Below, one piece after another: positions 7,991-15,550 of a DNA stretch of 64,000 bases. Origin of the DNA: Promicromonospora sp042731755 (lineage in GTDB: Bacteria; Actinomycetota; Actinomycetes; Actinomycetales; Cellulomonadaceae); contig NZ_JBHWLR010000007.1 of the NCBI RefSeq assembly GCF_042731755.1, positions 1-64,000 on the forward strand, read 5' to 3'. Every line of letters starts with the position of its first letter. Position 1 is the stretch's first letter. Both the position numbers and the translations under genes were made by a program. Below the pieces are notes generated by a model. That model did not search any database. It saw nothing but the letters and a program-made list of their open reading frames with translations, and was not told the origin of the DNA.

Positions 7991-8024
7991 GAGCGCCCGC
8001 CCGGTCGGAACCGGACGGGCGCTC
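7991..8024 (-). terminator. Terminator after small membrane protein gene
   Basis: Near-perfect hairpin (GAGCGCCCG ... CGGGCGCTC, with one wobble) 16 nt past the stop at 8040, separating that gene from the secreted-protein triplet. Confidence 0.65.
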
Positions 8025-8039
8025 TGCGTCTCGTGCTTG

Positions 8040-8258
8040 CTACCGCTCGGTGGCGCCGATCATCGGCAGGCCGAACGACAGCCCGACGGCGAGGATGCCG
8101 CCCACGAACAGGTACGGCGACGACGCCGCGTCACCGATCGAGCCGACGGCCATCAGCGCGAACCCGCCCAGGAACAGGGCGAAGCACACGATGAAGCGAA
8201 CCACCAGCGCCGCCGTGGGCTCCTGCTTCTGCCTGCGTGCCACCTCGAAGTTGCTCAT
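8040..8258 (-). CDS. Small two-helix membrane protein
   Basis: A 72-residue protein with a charged N-terminus (MSNFEVARRQKQEP) and two hydrophobic segments at about 18-40 and 47-66. The ATG at 8258 is preceded, with a 6-nt gap, by TAGATT (8270-8265), which looks like a -10 box, so the mRNA is probably leaderless. I do not recognise a family. It lies 17 nt after the stop of the large glycosidase gene but has its own promoter-like box. Confidence 0.75.
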   Translation of the reverse strand: MSNFEVARRQKQEPTAALVVRFIVCFALFLGGFALMAVGSIGDAASSPYLFVGGILAVGLSFGLPMIGATER

Positions 8259-8275
8259 GGGGCAAATCTACCGCC

Positions 8276-11200
8276 CTACCGGCTCGTGCCGACGGTCAGC
8301 TCGCCGTACGCCCCGTTGACCGTGACGGTCACCGTGGCCCGGCCCGCGCGCAGGGCCGTCAGCTCGTGCGTCGCGGGGTCGAGCGCGACCACCGCGTGGC
8401 GCGAGCAGTCCCGCAGGGCGGCACGGCCCCGCTCGTCCGTCACGCACACGCCCGAACCGCCCCAGCGCGCCGAGACGGGCCAGGCCACCGGCACCTCCCG
8501 GGTCCCGTCCTGCACGACGACGGCGCTCACCACCGCGGTCCCGCCCACCTCGAGCGACTCCGGCCCGGAGACCGTCACCTGCTCGGCGCGGGTGTTGACC
8601 TCCCAGGCAAGCCACGGGTCGGCGGACCGGCCGCCGCCCGACGGCCCCGACACCTTGCCCGACGCCGGGTGGACGCCCAGCATCGACCAGCCGGTGAAGC
8701 CACCGTCGGCCGGGGTGCTCGCCGGGCCCTTCCCGGAGTTGCCGTTGACCAGGTACGGGACGCCGTCCTGCGTGCTCGCGTGGAAGACGCCGACGTGGGA
8801 GCCCACCGAGGCGATCGACTTGCCGGACGTCTCCTCGAAGTCCTCGAACCACCCGCGCAGCATGTCCGCCTCCAGGCGGTCGGTGAGCTGGCTGGCCTTG
8901 GTCGGCAGCGGGTCGTCGAGGGGGTGGTGCGCGAACACCAGCACGCCGGTGACGGCGCGGTCGGTCGCGGCGTCGTCGAGCGCCTCGCGCAGCATCTGCA
9001 CCTGCGCGAAGTCCGTGCCGAGGCGGCCCGACGACGAGTCGAGCATGACGAGCCGCGTCGTGCCACCCGTCCGGCCCGGCGTCGGGACGTCCAGCACGCG
9101 GGTCCGCTCGCCGAACTCCTCCTCGAAGTTGGCGATCGAGCCGCCCATCACCTCGTGGTTGCCGGGCAGGTAGTACCAGGGGAAGTCGGCGTCGGCGAGC
9201 TCCTCGGTCAGCACGCGCCGGGCGAGGTCGAAGTCCTCGGGAGCGGCCTCGTCCACCAGGTCGCCGTTGATGACCAGCAGGTCCGGGTCGTCGGCGACGA
9301 TCTCGCGGAGCGCGTCGCGGGCACCGGCCACGGCGCCCGACTCCGGGTCCCGCGCCACGAACTGGGCGTCGGACAGGACGGCCACCCGCAGGGGCGCGTC
9401 GTCGGTGGCGCCGTCGGCGGCCACGACCGGGTCCTCGACCCGGGGCGCCTCGGGGGCGTCCACGGCGGGCGGCACCTGCGCGGCGATCGCCGACAGGGTC
9501 AGCGCGCCCGTGTACTGCTCGCCCGCCGTCGTCTCCAGCGCGCGCACGCGCTGGAGCTTGAGCGGGAACGCGACGCCGGCGGGCACCGGGAAGGTGACCT
9601 GCCGCCACCCCGTCCAGGTGACCTCGGGGCCGTCGAGCTGCGTGACCACCCCGTCGCCCTGCCGCACCTGGAGCCGCAGCCACGCGCCGTGGCCGTCGCC
9701 GTCCACCCACATCGTCACCGCGCGGGGCGCGCCGGGCAGCTCGCGCCCGCCCGCCGCGGCCTCGGGCAGCACCGCGTACTGGCCGCGCGTGGCCGTCGAC
9801 CTCGTGAAGTCGTACGTCATCCGCAGGCCCGCGGCGCCGTCGTGGCCCGCCGCCGCGGCGAGCGAACCGCCCGGCGCCCGGTCGTTCGCCGAGGTCCAGG
9901 AGGCGGCGTCAGCGAAGTCGGCGACGACGTCCTCCTCCAGGCTGACCGTCACGGCCACCTCGGTGGTCAGGTACGTCCCGTCCGGGCCGGGCACGGACAG
10001 CTCGAACGTGGTGCCGCCCACCGCCGCGAGCGCGCGGACCTCGAAGGACCCGTCGGCCTGGGGGACGAGCTCCGCGACCGGTTCGCGGGTCGCGCGCACC
10101 CCGGCGAGCCGGGGCTCGCCCGGCTCGGTCGCCGTCACGGTGACGTCCCGCGCCTCGATCGGCGCCGAGAACCCCCGCGCGTCGTAGCCGGTCAGCACGA
10201 GCGGCGCGGTCGCGTCGGCGTCCTCCAGCCCGATCACCGGCGTGTCCACGCCCGTTCGGACGAGGTCGCCCAGCACCTCCACCTCGGTGGTGCCGGTGGC
10301 GAGGCCGAAGCGACTCAGCGACGCCGCGGTCACCGTGGTGCTGCCGGTCCGGCGGCCGGTGACCACGCCGTCCCGCACGGATGCGACCCGCCCGTCGCGG
10401 GCGCGCCAGGAGGACGGTTCGGTGGCGACGGGGCCCATCGTGTCGTCGTACCCCTTGCCGGTCAGGGTGCGGTGCAGGCGGGGGAAGACGCGGTCGGCGT
10501 CGTCCGCCGGGACCGTGGTGCGCACGTCGTAGGCCGCGACGCGGCCCGATCCGGCGGGCACGTACAGGCCGAGGCCGTTCGCGTCGGACCGCTCGTAGCC
10601 GTCGGACGGGCTGTTCAGGATCGTGTTGGCGGCGTCGCCGGGCAGCCGGGCGACCATCTCGGAGGAGCCGCCGCCGTCGAGGTTGATCGCGTCGTCGGCG
10701 CCGAGCTGGGCCATGAGCTCGCCCAGCTCGTAGAGGTTCATGCCGATGCTGTGGGTCTGGCGGCCGTCCACCACCACGAAGTACGCGCGCGTGCCGGCCG
10801 CGTCGAAACCGACCGCGGTCCGCGGGTGCCGCAGCTCCACGTGGTCGCCGGTCGCGGAGGTGACCTCGCCGTCCTCCAGCAGCGGGTCCTCCGGCCCGCC
10901 GCCGATCGCGACCGCGACGTCGCCCGCGTCCGCGCGGACGCCGTAGGCCAGGTCCACCTGGTCGCCCGGCCGCAGCTCGGCCAGCGCGTCGGCCGCGGCA
11001 CCGGGCCGGGCCACGACGGCGCGCGTCCCGTCCGGGAGCTGCCCGTCCCCGGGCCGCCCGACGGCGGTCACGGTGCCGTCGGCGTCGACCGTCACCTCGA
11101 CCCCCTGCTCGCCGGCCGCCAGGGGACGGGCGCGCGTGAAGGCCCCCCACCCGGCGTCGAACACGGCCACCCCGCCCTGGGGCAGGGCTGTGACGTTCAG

Positions 11201-11941
11201 GCCGCTGACCGGGAGCTCGGTGCGGGCGCCGGTGTCGCCGGCCGGAGCACTGCCCGACCCCGCGGCCCAGCTCACCGAGCCCTCCAGGAAGATCTGGGCG
11301 AGCCGCCCCACGCCGTCCGACCCGAACGCGACCGACCGCTCCCGGCCGGGCGACGCGGACTTGACCAGCGTGCCGTCGTCGATGCTCGCGCCGAGCGCGG
11401 CGCCCGAGTTGTTGATGTCGAAGTAGTCGCCGTTGATCGCGGCGATCGCGCCGCGCGAGGACGCCATCTCGGAGACCGGCGCGGTGTCGGCGACGTGCTC
11501 CGCGCCCACGTAGCCGACGCGCACGGTGCCCCGGGGCACCTGCCCGTCGGCGCCCGTCGCGCCGAGGTCGGCGACGAGCACCTCGCCGCTGAGCCAGCCG
11601 TCCTCCCCCAGGCGCGCGAACCGCGTGAGCTCGAGCCCGGGCGCGATCCGCCGCTCCTCGCGGCGGGTGACGATGGCGTCGCCGTCGTCGTCGAGCCGGA
11701 GCGGGGTGACTTCTCCGGAAGTTTCCGCGGATCCGCCGGACGGCAGCGGAGCGCTCGCGAAGGGCGTCGGCGCGGTCAGCGCCGTGGCGGCGCGCGGCAC
11801 GTCCTCCGGTGCGGGCAGCGGCGCCGCAAAGGCGCCGCTCGCGGGGGCCACGAGAAATGCGGTGGCAACTGTGCAGGTCAGCGCTTTGGTGAGTATTCCT
11901 CGCGGCTTTTCCGGCCGCGTGCCGGACATGACTCGTCGCAT
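8276..11941 (-). CDS. Secreted phosphodiester glycosidase plus metallophosphoesterase
   Basis: A 1221-residue exported protein. The signal peptide (1-40) ends FAA-P. Residues about 100-430 match the phosphodiester glycosidase (NAGPA/DUF2233) domain, with AAINGDYFD at 167-175 and NLDGGGSS near 417-424. This family cleaves sugar-phosphodiester bonds, as in the human uncovering enzyme. A beta-rich linker follows. Residues about 850-1060 are a calcineurin-like metallophosphoesterase with the metal motifs LSDAQF (about 855), GDLVD (about 891), GNHE (about 926), AHH (about 1002) and GSHVGVFH (about 1047). The last 100 residues look Ig-like. The likely role is hydrolysis of extracellular phosphoglycans or teichoic-acid-like polymers (inference). 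The start has AGAAGGAACGAGC in front. Confidence 0.88.
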   Translation of the reverse strand: MRRVMSGTRPEKPRGILTKALTCTVATAFLVAPASGAFAAPLPAPEDVPRAATALTAPTPFASAPLPSGGSAETSGEVTPLRLDDDGDAIVTRREERRIAPGLELTRFARLGEDGWLSGEVLVADLGATGADGQVPRGTVRVGYVGAEHVADTAPVSEMASSRGAIAAINGDYFDINNSGAALGASIDDGTLVKSASPGRERSVAFGSDGVGRLAQIFLEGSVSWAAGSGSAPAGDTGARTELPVSGLNVTALPQGGVAVFDAGWGAFTRARPLAAGEQGVEVTVDADGTVTAVGRPGDGQLPDGTRAVVARPGAAADALAELRPGDQVDLAYGVRADAGDVAVAIGGGPEDPLLEDGEVTSATGDHVELRHPRTAVGFDAAGTRAYFVVVDGRQTHSIGMNLYELGELMAQLGADDAINLDGGGSSEMVARLPGDAANTILNSPSDGYERSDANGLGLYVPAGSGRVAAYDVRTTVPADDADRVFPRLHRTLTGKGYDDTMGPVATEPSSWRARDGRVASVRDGVVTGRRTGSTTVTAASLSRFGLATGTTEVEVLGDLVRTGVDTPVIGLEDADATAPLVLTGYDARGFSAPIEARDVTVTATEPGEPRLAGVRATREPVAELVPQADGSFEVRALAAVGGTTFELSVPGPDGTYLTTEVAVTVSLEEDVVADFADAASWTSANDRAPGGSLAAAAGHDGAAGLRMTYDFTRSTATRGQYAVLPEAAAGGRELPGAPRAVTMWVDGDGHGAWLRLQVRQGDGVVTQLDGPEVTWTGWRQVTFPVPAGVAFPLKLQRVRALETTAGEQYTGALTLSAIAAQVPPAVDAPEAPRVEDPVVAADGATDDAPLRVAVLSDAQFVARDPESGAVAGARDALREIVADDPDLLVINGDLVDEAAPEDFDLARRVLTEELADADFPWYYLPGNHEVMGGSIANFEEEFGERTRVLDVPTPGRTGGTTRLVMLDSSSGRLGTDFAQVQMLREALDDAATDRAVTGVLVFAHHPLDDPLPTKASQLTDRLEADMLRGWFEDFEETSGKSIASVGSHVGVFHASTQDGVPYLVNGNSGKGPASTPADGGFTGWSMLGVHPASGKVSGPSGGGRSADPWLAWEVNTRAEQVTVSGPESLEVGGTAVVSAVVVQDGTREVPVAWPVSARWGGSGVCVTDERGRAALRDCSRHAVVALDPATHELTALRAGRATVTVTVNGAYGELTVGTSR

Positions 11942-12083
11942 GCTCGTTCCTTCTGGGGAGTCGGGGGAGCGTTCTGCGGCAGGGTTGCGCGGCGAGGTTA
12001 TGGCCCAACGACCAAAGTGTGAATATCACCCGAATCGCAACGTTGTTCACTGAACGCGAAACATGGGCGAGTTCGGGTGACAC

Positions 12084-12089
12084 TACGAT
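12084..12089 (+). promoter_or_regulatory. -10 box of comB, leaderless type
   Basis: TACGAT ends six bases before the GTG start at 12096, placing the predicted transcription start on the start codon itself. No ribosome binding site lies upstream, which supports a leaderless mRNA. Confidence 0.55.
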
Positions 12090-12095
12090 GCGTTC

Positions 12096-12917
12096 GTGGC
12101 AAACACGTCCCCGGCCTTCGACCAACGTCCTGCCCGTGTGCGCACGGACTGGGGCATCTCCGGTGCGCTCGCCCTCACCGCCACCGATGCGCGCTCGTCG
12201 CTCGTGGTCGTGGTGGACGTGCTCTCCTTCTCGACCACGGTCACCGTGGCCTGTGAGCAGGGCGCCGGCGTGTACCCGTTCCCGTACCACGATCCCGCCG
12301 GGGCGGCCCGGCTCGCGCGCACGATGCGCGCGGCCCTCGCCGGCCCGCGGTGGGAGGACGGCATCAGCATCTCGCCCGCGTCACTGCAGGATCTCGACGC
12401 CGAGCGCCTCGTGATCCCGTCCCCGAGCGCCGCGCAGATCTGCCACACCATCGCCAACCGCGGCGCCCTGATCGTCGCCGGCAGCCTGCGCAACGCGAAG
12501 GCCGTGGCCGGCCTCGCCGCAGCACACCTGGCCGCGTCCGAGCGGCACGACGTCGTGCTGGTCCCCGTGGGCGAACGCTGGCCCGACGACACGCTGCGCC
12601 CCGCGCTGGAGGACTACCTGGCCGTCGGCTCCATCGCCGCGCGGCTCACCGCGATGCTGCCCGACGTGAGCATCTCCCCCGAGACCGAGGCCACGGTCAC
12701 GCTGTGGAAGGGCACCCGGGACATCGTCGACTCCGTGGGCGGCACGGCGAGCGGCCGCGAGCTGCTCGACTCCGGGTTCGCCGACGACGTCATGATCGCC
12801 ACCGAGGTCGACGCCACCGACGTGGTGCCGGTGCTGATGGACGGCGCGTTCGTGCCGCTGGGGCACCGCGTCGCCGCGGCCCGCAGCCGCCGGAACGTGG
12901 GCGCGAGCGCTCGCTAG
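12096..12917 (+). CDS. comB: 2-phosphosulfolactate phosphatase family protein (ComB-like)
   Basis: A 273-residue cytoplasmic protein of the ComB family, which in methanogens removes phosphate from 2-phosphosulfolactate during coenzyme M synthesis. Actinobacteria do not make coenzyme M, so the physiological substrate here is unknown. Family hallmarks are VVVVDVLSFSTTVTVA near 38-53, the SPSAAQIC segment near 109-116, GSLRNAKAVA near 129-138 and the late GRELLDSGFADDV near 228-240. The GTG start is set by the -10 box at 12084. The stop codon shares the sequence CTAG with the stop of the convergent Nudix gene. Confidence 0.85.
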   Translation: MANTSPAFDQRPARVRTDWGISGALALTATDARSSLVVVVDVLSFSTTVTVACEQGAGVYPFPYHDPAGAARLARTMRAALAGPRWEDGISISPASLQDLDAERLVIPSPSAAQICHTIANRGALIVAGSLRNAKAVAGLAAAHLAASERHDVVLVPVGERWPDDTLRPALEDYLAVGSIAARLTAMLPDVSISPETEATVTLWKGTRDIVDSVGGTASGRELLDSGFADDVMIATEVDATDVVPVLMDGAFVPLGHRVAAARSRRNVGASAR

Positions 12918-13339
12918 TCCCGTGTGAGCCGGCCCGCGAGGGCCGTCACGATCGGGACGTCGCCGTCGAGCCAGGGCACGTCGTCCAGCTCGGCCGCCGT
13001 GAGCCAGCGCAGCTCGTCGTGGTCCTGGAGCGGCTCGGGCGTGCCGTCCGACGGCAGCACGAACCACACCCGCATGCGGTGCCGTTCCGTGATCGGCCAG
13101 GCGCCGTCGTCGGGCCCGGGTACCTCGGCGCCGACGTCGACCCGCACCCCGAGCTCCTCGACGAGCTCGCGGCGCAACGCCTCGACGTGCGCCTCGCCGG
13201 GTTCCACCTTGCCGCCGGGGAGCTCCCAGCGGCCGGCGAGCGCCGGCGGCGCCGACCGACGCGCGGCGAGCAGCCGGGTGGGCCGGGCCAGGTCGTCCAC
13301 GATCACGGCGGCGACCACGTCGATGAGGGTCTGCTGCAT
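12914..13339 (-). CDS. Nudix hydrolase, MutT-like
   Basis: A 141-residue Nudix enzyme that hydrolyses nucleoside diphosphate-X substrates; the closest look is 8-oxo-dGTP diphosphatase. The Nudix box is complete: GKVEPGEAHVEALRRELVEE (about 44-63) followed by LGV. The start is the ATG at 13339 (MQQTLIDVVAAV), with GGGAG upstream; longer frames lack family similarity. It converges on comB with a 4-bp overlap of stop codons. Confidence 0.88.
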   Translation of the reverse strand: MQQTLIDVVAAVIVDDLARPTRLLAARRSAPPALAGRWELPGGKVEPGEAHVEALRRELVEELGVRVDVGAEVPGPDDGAWPITERHRMRVWFVLPSDGTPEPLQDHDELRWLTAAELDDVPWLDGDVPIVTALAGRLTRD

Positions 13340-13418
13340 GCCGAGCAGTCTCCCACCCGGCCCGTCCGGCCGGTCCGGGTCCGGCCGGAGCGACGAGCCA
13401 TCACGTCCGGACACAGCG

Positions 13419-13454
13419 CGACGACGGCGCCTCTGGGGAATGGCGCCGTCGTCG
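13419..13454 (-). terminator. Terminator after the LuxR-type HTH gene
   Basis: Perfect 13-bp stem (13419-13431 with 13442-13454) and a 10-nt loop, 15 nt past the stop at 13470. Confidence 0.65.
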
Positions 13455-13469
13455 GGTGGTTGCTGCGTG

Positions 13470-13694
13470 TCAGGCGACGATGTCGAACTCGTTCGCCTTG
13501 GCGATCGCCTCCGCGCGTGAGGACACGCCGAGCTTGCGGTACACACTGCGTACCTGCGTCTTCACCGTGTTGCGGGTGACGTAGAGCCGTCGAGCGATCT
13601 GCTCGAGTGTGGCGTCCTCGGTGAGGTTCGCCAGGATCACCCGCTCACGACGAGTGAGGCTGGGGAGACGGTGGTCAAGGGTCATCGCGGTCAT
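13470..13694 (-). CDS. Stand-alone LuxR-type HTH protein
   Basis: A 74-residue protein that is almost only a LuxR C-terminal DNA-binding domain: LTRRERVILANLTEDATLEQ (about 13-32) and then the recognition helix RNTVKTQVRSVYRKLGV. The ATG at 13694 follows GGAGG by nine bases; a GTG at 13712 lies inside that ribosome binding site and is rejected. There is no receiver or sensor domain, so it may act by constitutive binding or with a partner. It is flanked by terminators on both sides and so is its own transcription unit. Confidence 0.85.
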   Translation of the reverse strand: MTAMTLDHRLPSLTRRERVILANLTEDATLEQIARRLYVTRNTVKTQVRSVYRKLGVSSRAEAIAKANEFDIVA

Positions 13695-13826
13695 GGTCGT
13701 TTTCCTCCACACAGCGGCCGGTTCTGGGGTTCCGGCCTACGGTTGCTGCTATGAGAAGGACTCAGCCGCCGCAACTTCATGACGCGGTTCTGAAAGAACT
13801 TCTTGACTGTTACCTTTCCGATATCA

Positions 13827-13871
13827 AAACCGCCCCCCGAGCGCACGAAAGTGCATCTCAGGGGGCGGTTT
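13827..13871 (-). terminator. Terminator of the gcv operon
   Basis: AAACCGCCCCC pairs with GGGGGCGGTTT (13827-13837 with 13861-13871), with a smaller inner hairpin. On the minus strand the stem is followed by TTTGATATC. It lies 31 nt past the gcvH stop. Confidence 0.8.
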
Positions 13872-13901
13872 CGCCCACGGCCCCGACAGACCTGGGGCCG
13901 G

Positions 13902-14273
13902 TCAGGCCCCGGTGTGCTCCGCGTACTGCGCCGCGGTGAGGAGCTCGCCCGCGCCGGACACCTCGACCTTGAAGAGCCAGCCCTTGCCGTACGGGTCCTG
14001 GTTGACGATCTCCGGGTTGTCCACGGCCTCGGTGTTCACCTCGGTCACGGTGCCGCTCACCGGGGAGTAGAGCTCGGACACCGACTTGGTGGACTCGATC
14101 TCGCCCACCACGGAGCCCGCCTCGATGGTGGCGCCCACCTCGGGCAGCTCCAGGTAGACCACGTCGCCGAGCGCCTCGGCGGCGACGTCGGTCACGCCGA
14201 TGACGGCAGGGGTGGACTGGTCCAGCCACTCGTGCTCGGTGGTGTACTTCAGGTTCTCGGGGAAGTCAGCCAT
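13902..14273 (-). CDS. gcvH: Glycine cleavage system H protein
   Basis: The 123-residue lipoyl carrier that shuttles the aminomethyl group between the P and T proteins and the lipoamide dehydrogenase. The lipoylation site is visible in GEIESTKSVSELYSP (about residues 57-71, with the modified Lys in ESTKS). The N-terminus TTEHEWL and the C-terminal GKGWLFKVE are typical. Length matches the family. It is the last gene of the operon, 20 nt after gcvT. Confidence 0.97.
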   Translation of the reverse strand: MADFPENLKYTTEHEWLDQSTPAVIGVTDVAAEALGDVVYLELPEVGATIEAGSVVGEIESTKSVSELYSPVSGTVTEVNTEAVDNPEIVNQDPYGKGWLFKVEVSGAGELLTAAQYAEHTGA

Positions 14274-14293
14274 GACAGCTCCTTGCGTGTAGG

Positions 14294-15463
14294 TCAGTTC
14301 TGAGGACGACGGTAGAACGGCATGGGCACCACCACGAACGGTTCGGCCCGTCCGCGCACGTCGACGGCGAGCTCGGTGCCCTCGGCCGACACCTCGGGCG
14401 TCACGTAGGCCATCGCGATCGGGTAGCCGAGCGTGGGCGACGGCGCACCGGACGTCACGCGCCCGACGACGGCCCCCACCTCGGTGCCGACGCCGCGCTG
14501 CACCACCTCGTAGTCCGCACGCGCGGGACGACGCCCCTCGCCGCGCAGCCCGACGAGCACCCGAGCGGGCGCCGACTCCTTGCGCGCGGCCAGGGCGTCC
14601 CGGCCGACGAACGGGATCGGCGTGCCGTCCTCGGTCGCCTTGTCGAGCCGCACCACGCGGCCCATCCCGGCCTCGAAGGGCGTGGTCGTCGTGTCGAGCT
14701 CGTGGCCGTAGAGCGGCATCCCGGCCTCGAGGCGCAGCGAGTCGCGGGCCGAGAGGCCGGCCGGGACCAGCCCGAGGGGCTCGCCCGCGGCGAGCAGGGC
14801 GCGCCAGAGCGCGACGGCCCGGTCGGCGGAGACCCAGAGCTCGAACCCGTCCTCGCCGGTGTAGCCGGTGCGGCCCACGAGCAGCGGCTCACCCTGGAAC
14901 CGCATGCCCATGCACGCGTAGTACTTGAGGTCGGCGAACGCGGTGCCGCCCGAGATCTCGGCGTCCTCCACGAGGCCCTCGGTGGCGAGCATGATCTCGA
15001 CGGCCCGCGGACCCTGCACCGCGATCAGCGCCTGACCCGGCTGGACGTCCTTGAGCACCACGTCGAACCCGGCGGTGCGCTCCTGCAGCTTGCCCATCAC
15101 CAGCTCGGCGTTCGCGGCGTTCGCGATCACGGAGTACGCGCCGGGGGCGTCGTGGTAGACGATCAGGTCGTCCAGCACGCTGCCGTCCTCGGCGCAGATC
15201 ATCGAGTACCGCGCGCCCATCTCGCGGACCTTCGAGATGTAGCCGACGAGGGCGTGGTCGAGGAACGCCGCGGCGTCCGGCCCCGTCACGTTGATGTTGC
15301 CCATGTGCGACAGGTCGAACAGGCCGGCGGCGTCGCGCACGGCCCGGTGCTCGGCCAGGTCGGACGTGTAGCGCAGCGGCATCAGCCAGCCGCCGAACGG
15401 CGTCATCGAGGCGCCGAGCGCCACGTGCTCGTCGTACAGCGGAGTCCTACGGTCCTCACCCAT
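14294..15463 (-). CDS. gcvT: Aminomethyltransferase, glycine cleavage T protein
   Basis: 389 residues. Transfers the methylene group from the H-protein-bound intermediate to tetrahydrofolate and releases ammonia. Typical features are the N-terminal TPLYDEHVALGASMTPFGGW, DLSHMGNINVTGPDAAAFLD near 49-68, and RTGYTGEDGFELW near 197-209. The ATG at 15463 has AGAGGAA upstream. It lies 87 nt downstream of gcvP, a gap filled by a composite palindrome. Confidence 0.97.
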   Translation of the reverse strand: MGEDRRTPLYDEHVALGASMTPFGGWLMPLRYTSDLAEHRAVRDAAGLFDLSHMGNINVTGPDAAAFLDHALVGYISKVREMGARYSMICAEDGSVLDDLIVYHDAPGAYSVIANAANAELVMGKLQERTAGFDVVLKDVQPGQALIAVQGPRAVEIMLATEGLVEDAEISGGTAFADLKYYACMGMRFQGEPLLVGRTGYTGEDGFELWVSADRAVALWRALLAAGEPLGLVPAGLSARDSLRLEAGMPLYGHELDTTTTPFEAGMGRVVRLDKATEDGTPIPFVGRDALAARKESAPARVLVGLRGEGRRPARADYEVVQRGVGTEVGAVVGRVTSGAPSPTLGYPIAMAYVTPEVSAEGTELAVDVRGRAEPFVVVPMPFYRRPQN

Positions 15464-15488
15464 CGGTCATTCCTCTCGTCGGCGTCGT

Positions 15489-15528
15489 GTCAGACGTACG
15501 GGTCACCCGGGTGACCTGCACGTCTGAC
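15489..15528. repeat. Composite palindrome between gcvP and gcvT
   Basis: Outer arms GTCAGACGT (15489-15497) and ACGTCTGAC (15520-15528) enclose a second perfect palindrome, GGTCACCCGGGTGACC (15501-15516). As RNA it could form one long stem with a small internal loop. Possible roles are partial termination, an RNA-processing site that sets the gcvP to gcvT ratio, or a protein-binding site. Confidence 0.6.
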
Positions 15529-15550
15529 AGCTCCGGCTCGGTCTGGCAGG

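Noticed and set aside
13695..13712. GTG start of the LuxR-type protein at 13712
   Set aside because: It overlaps the GGAGG that serves the ATG at 13694.
13751..13939. Short plus-strand frame before gcvH
   Set aside because: It crosses the gcv terminator hairpin and has no ribosome binding site or recognisable domain.
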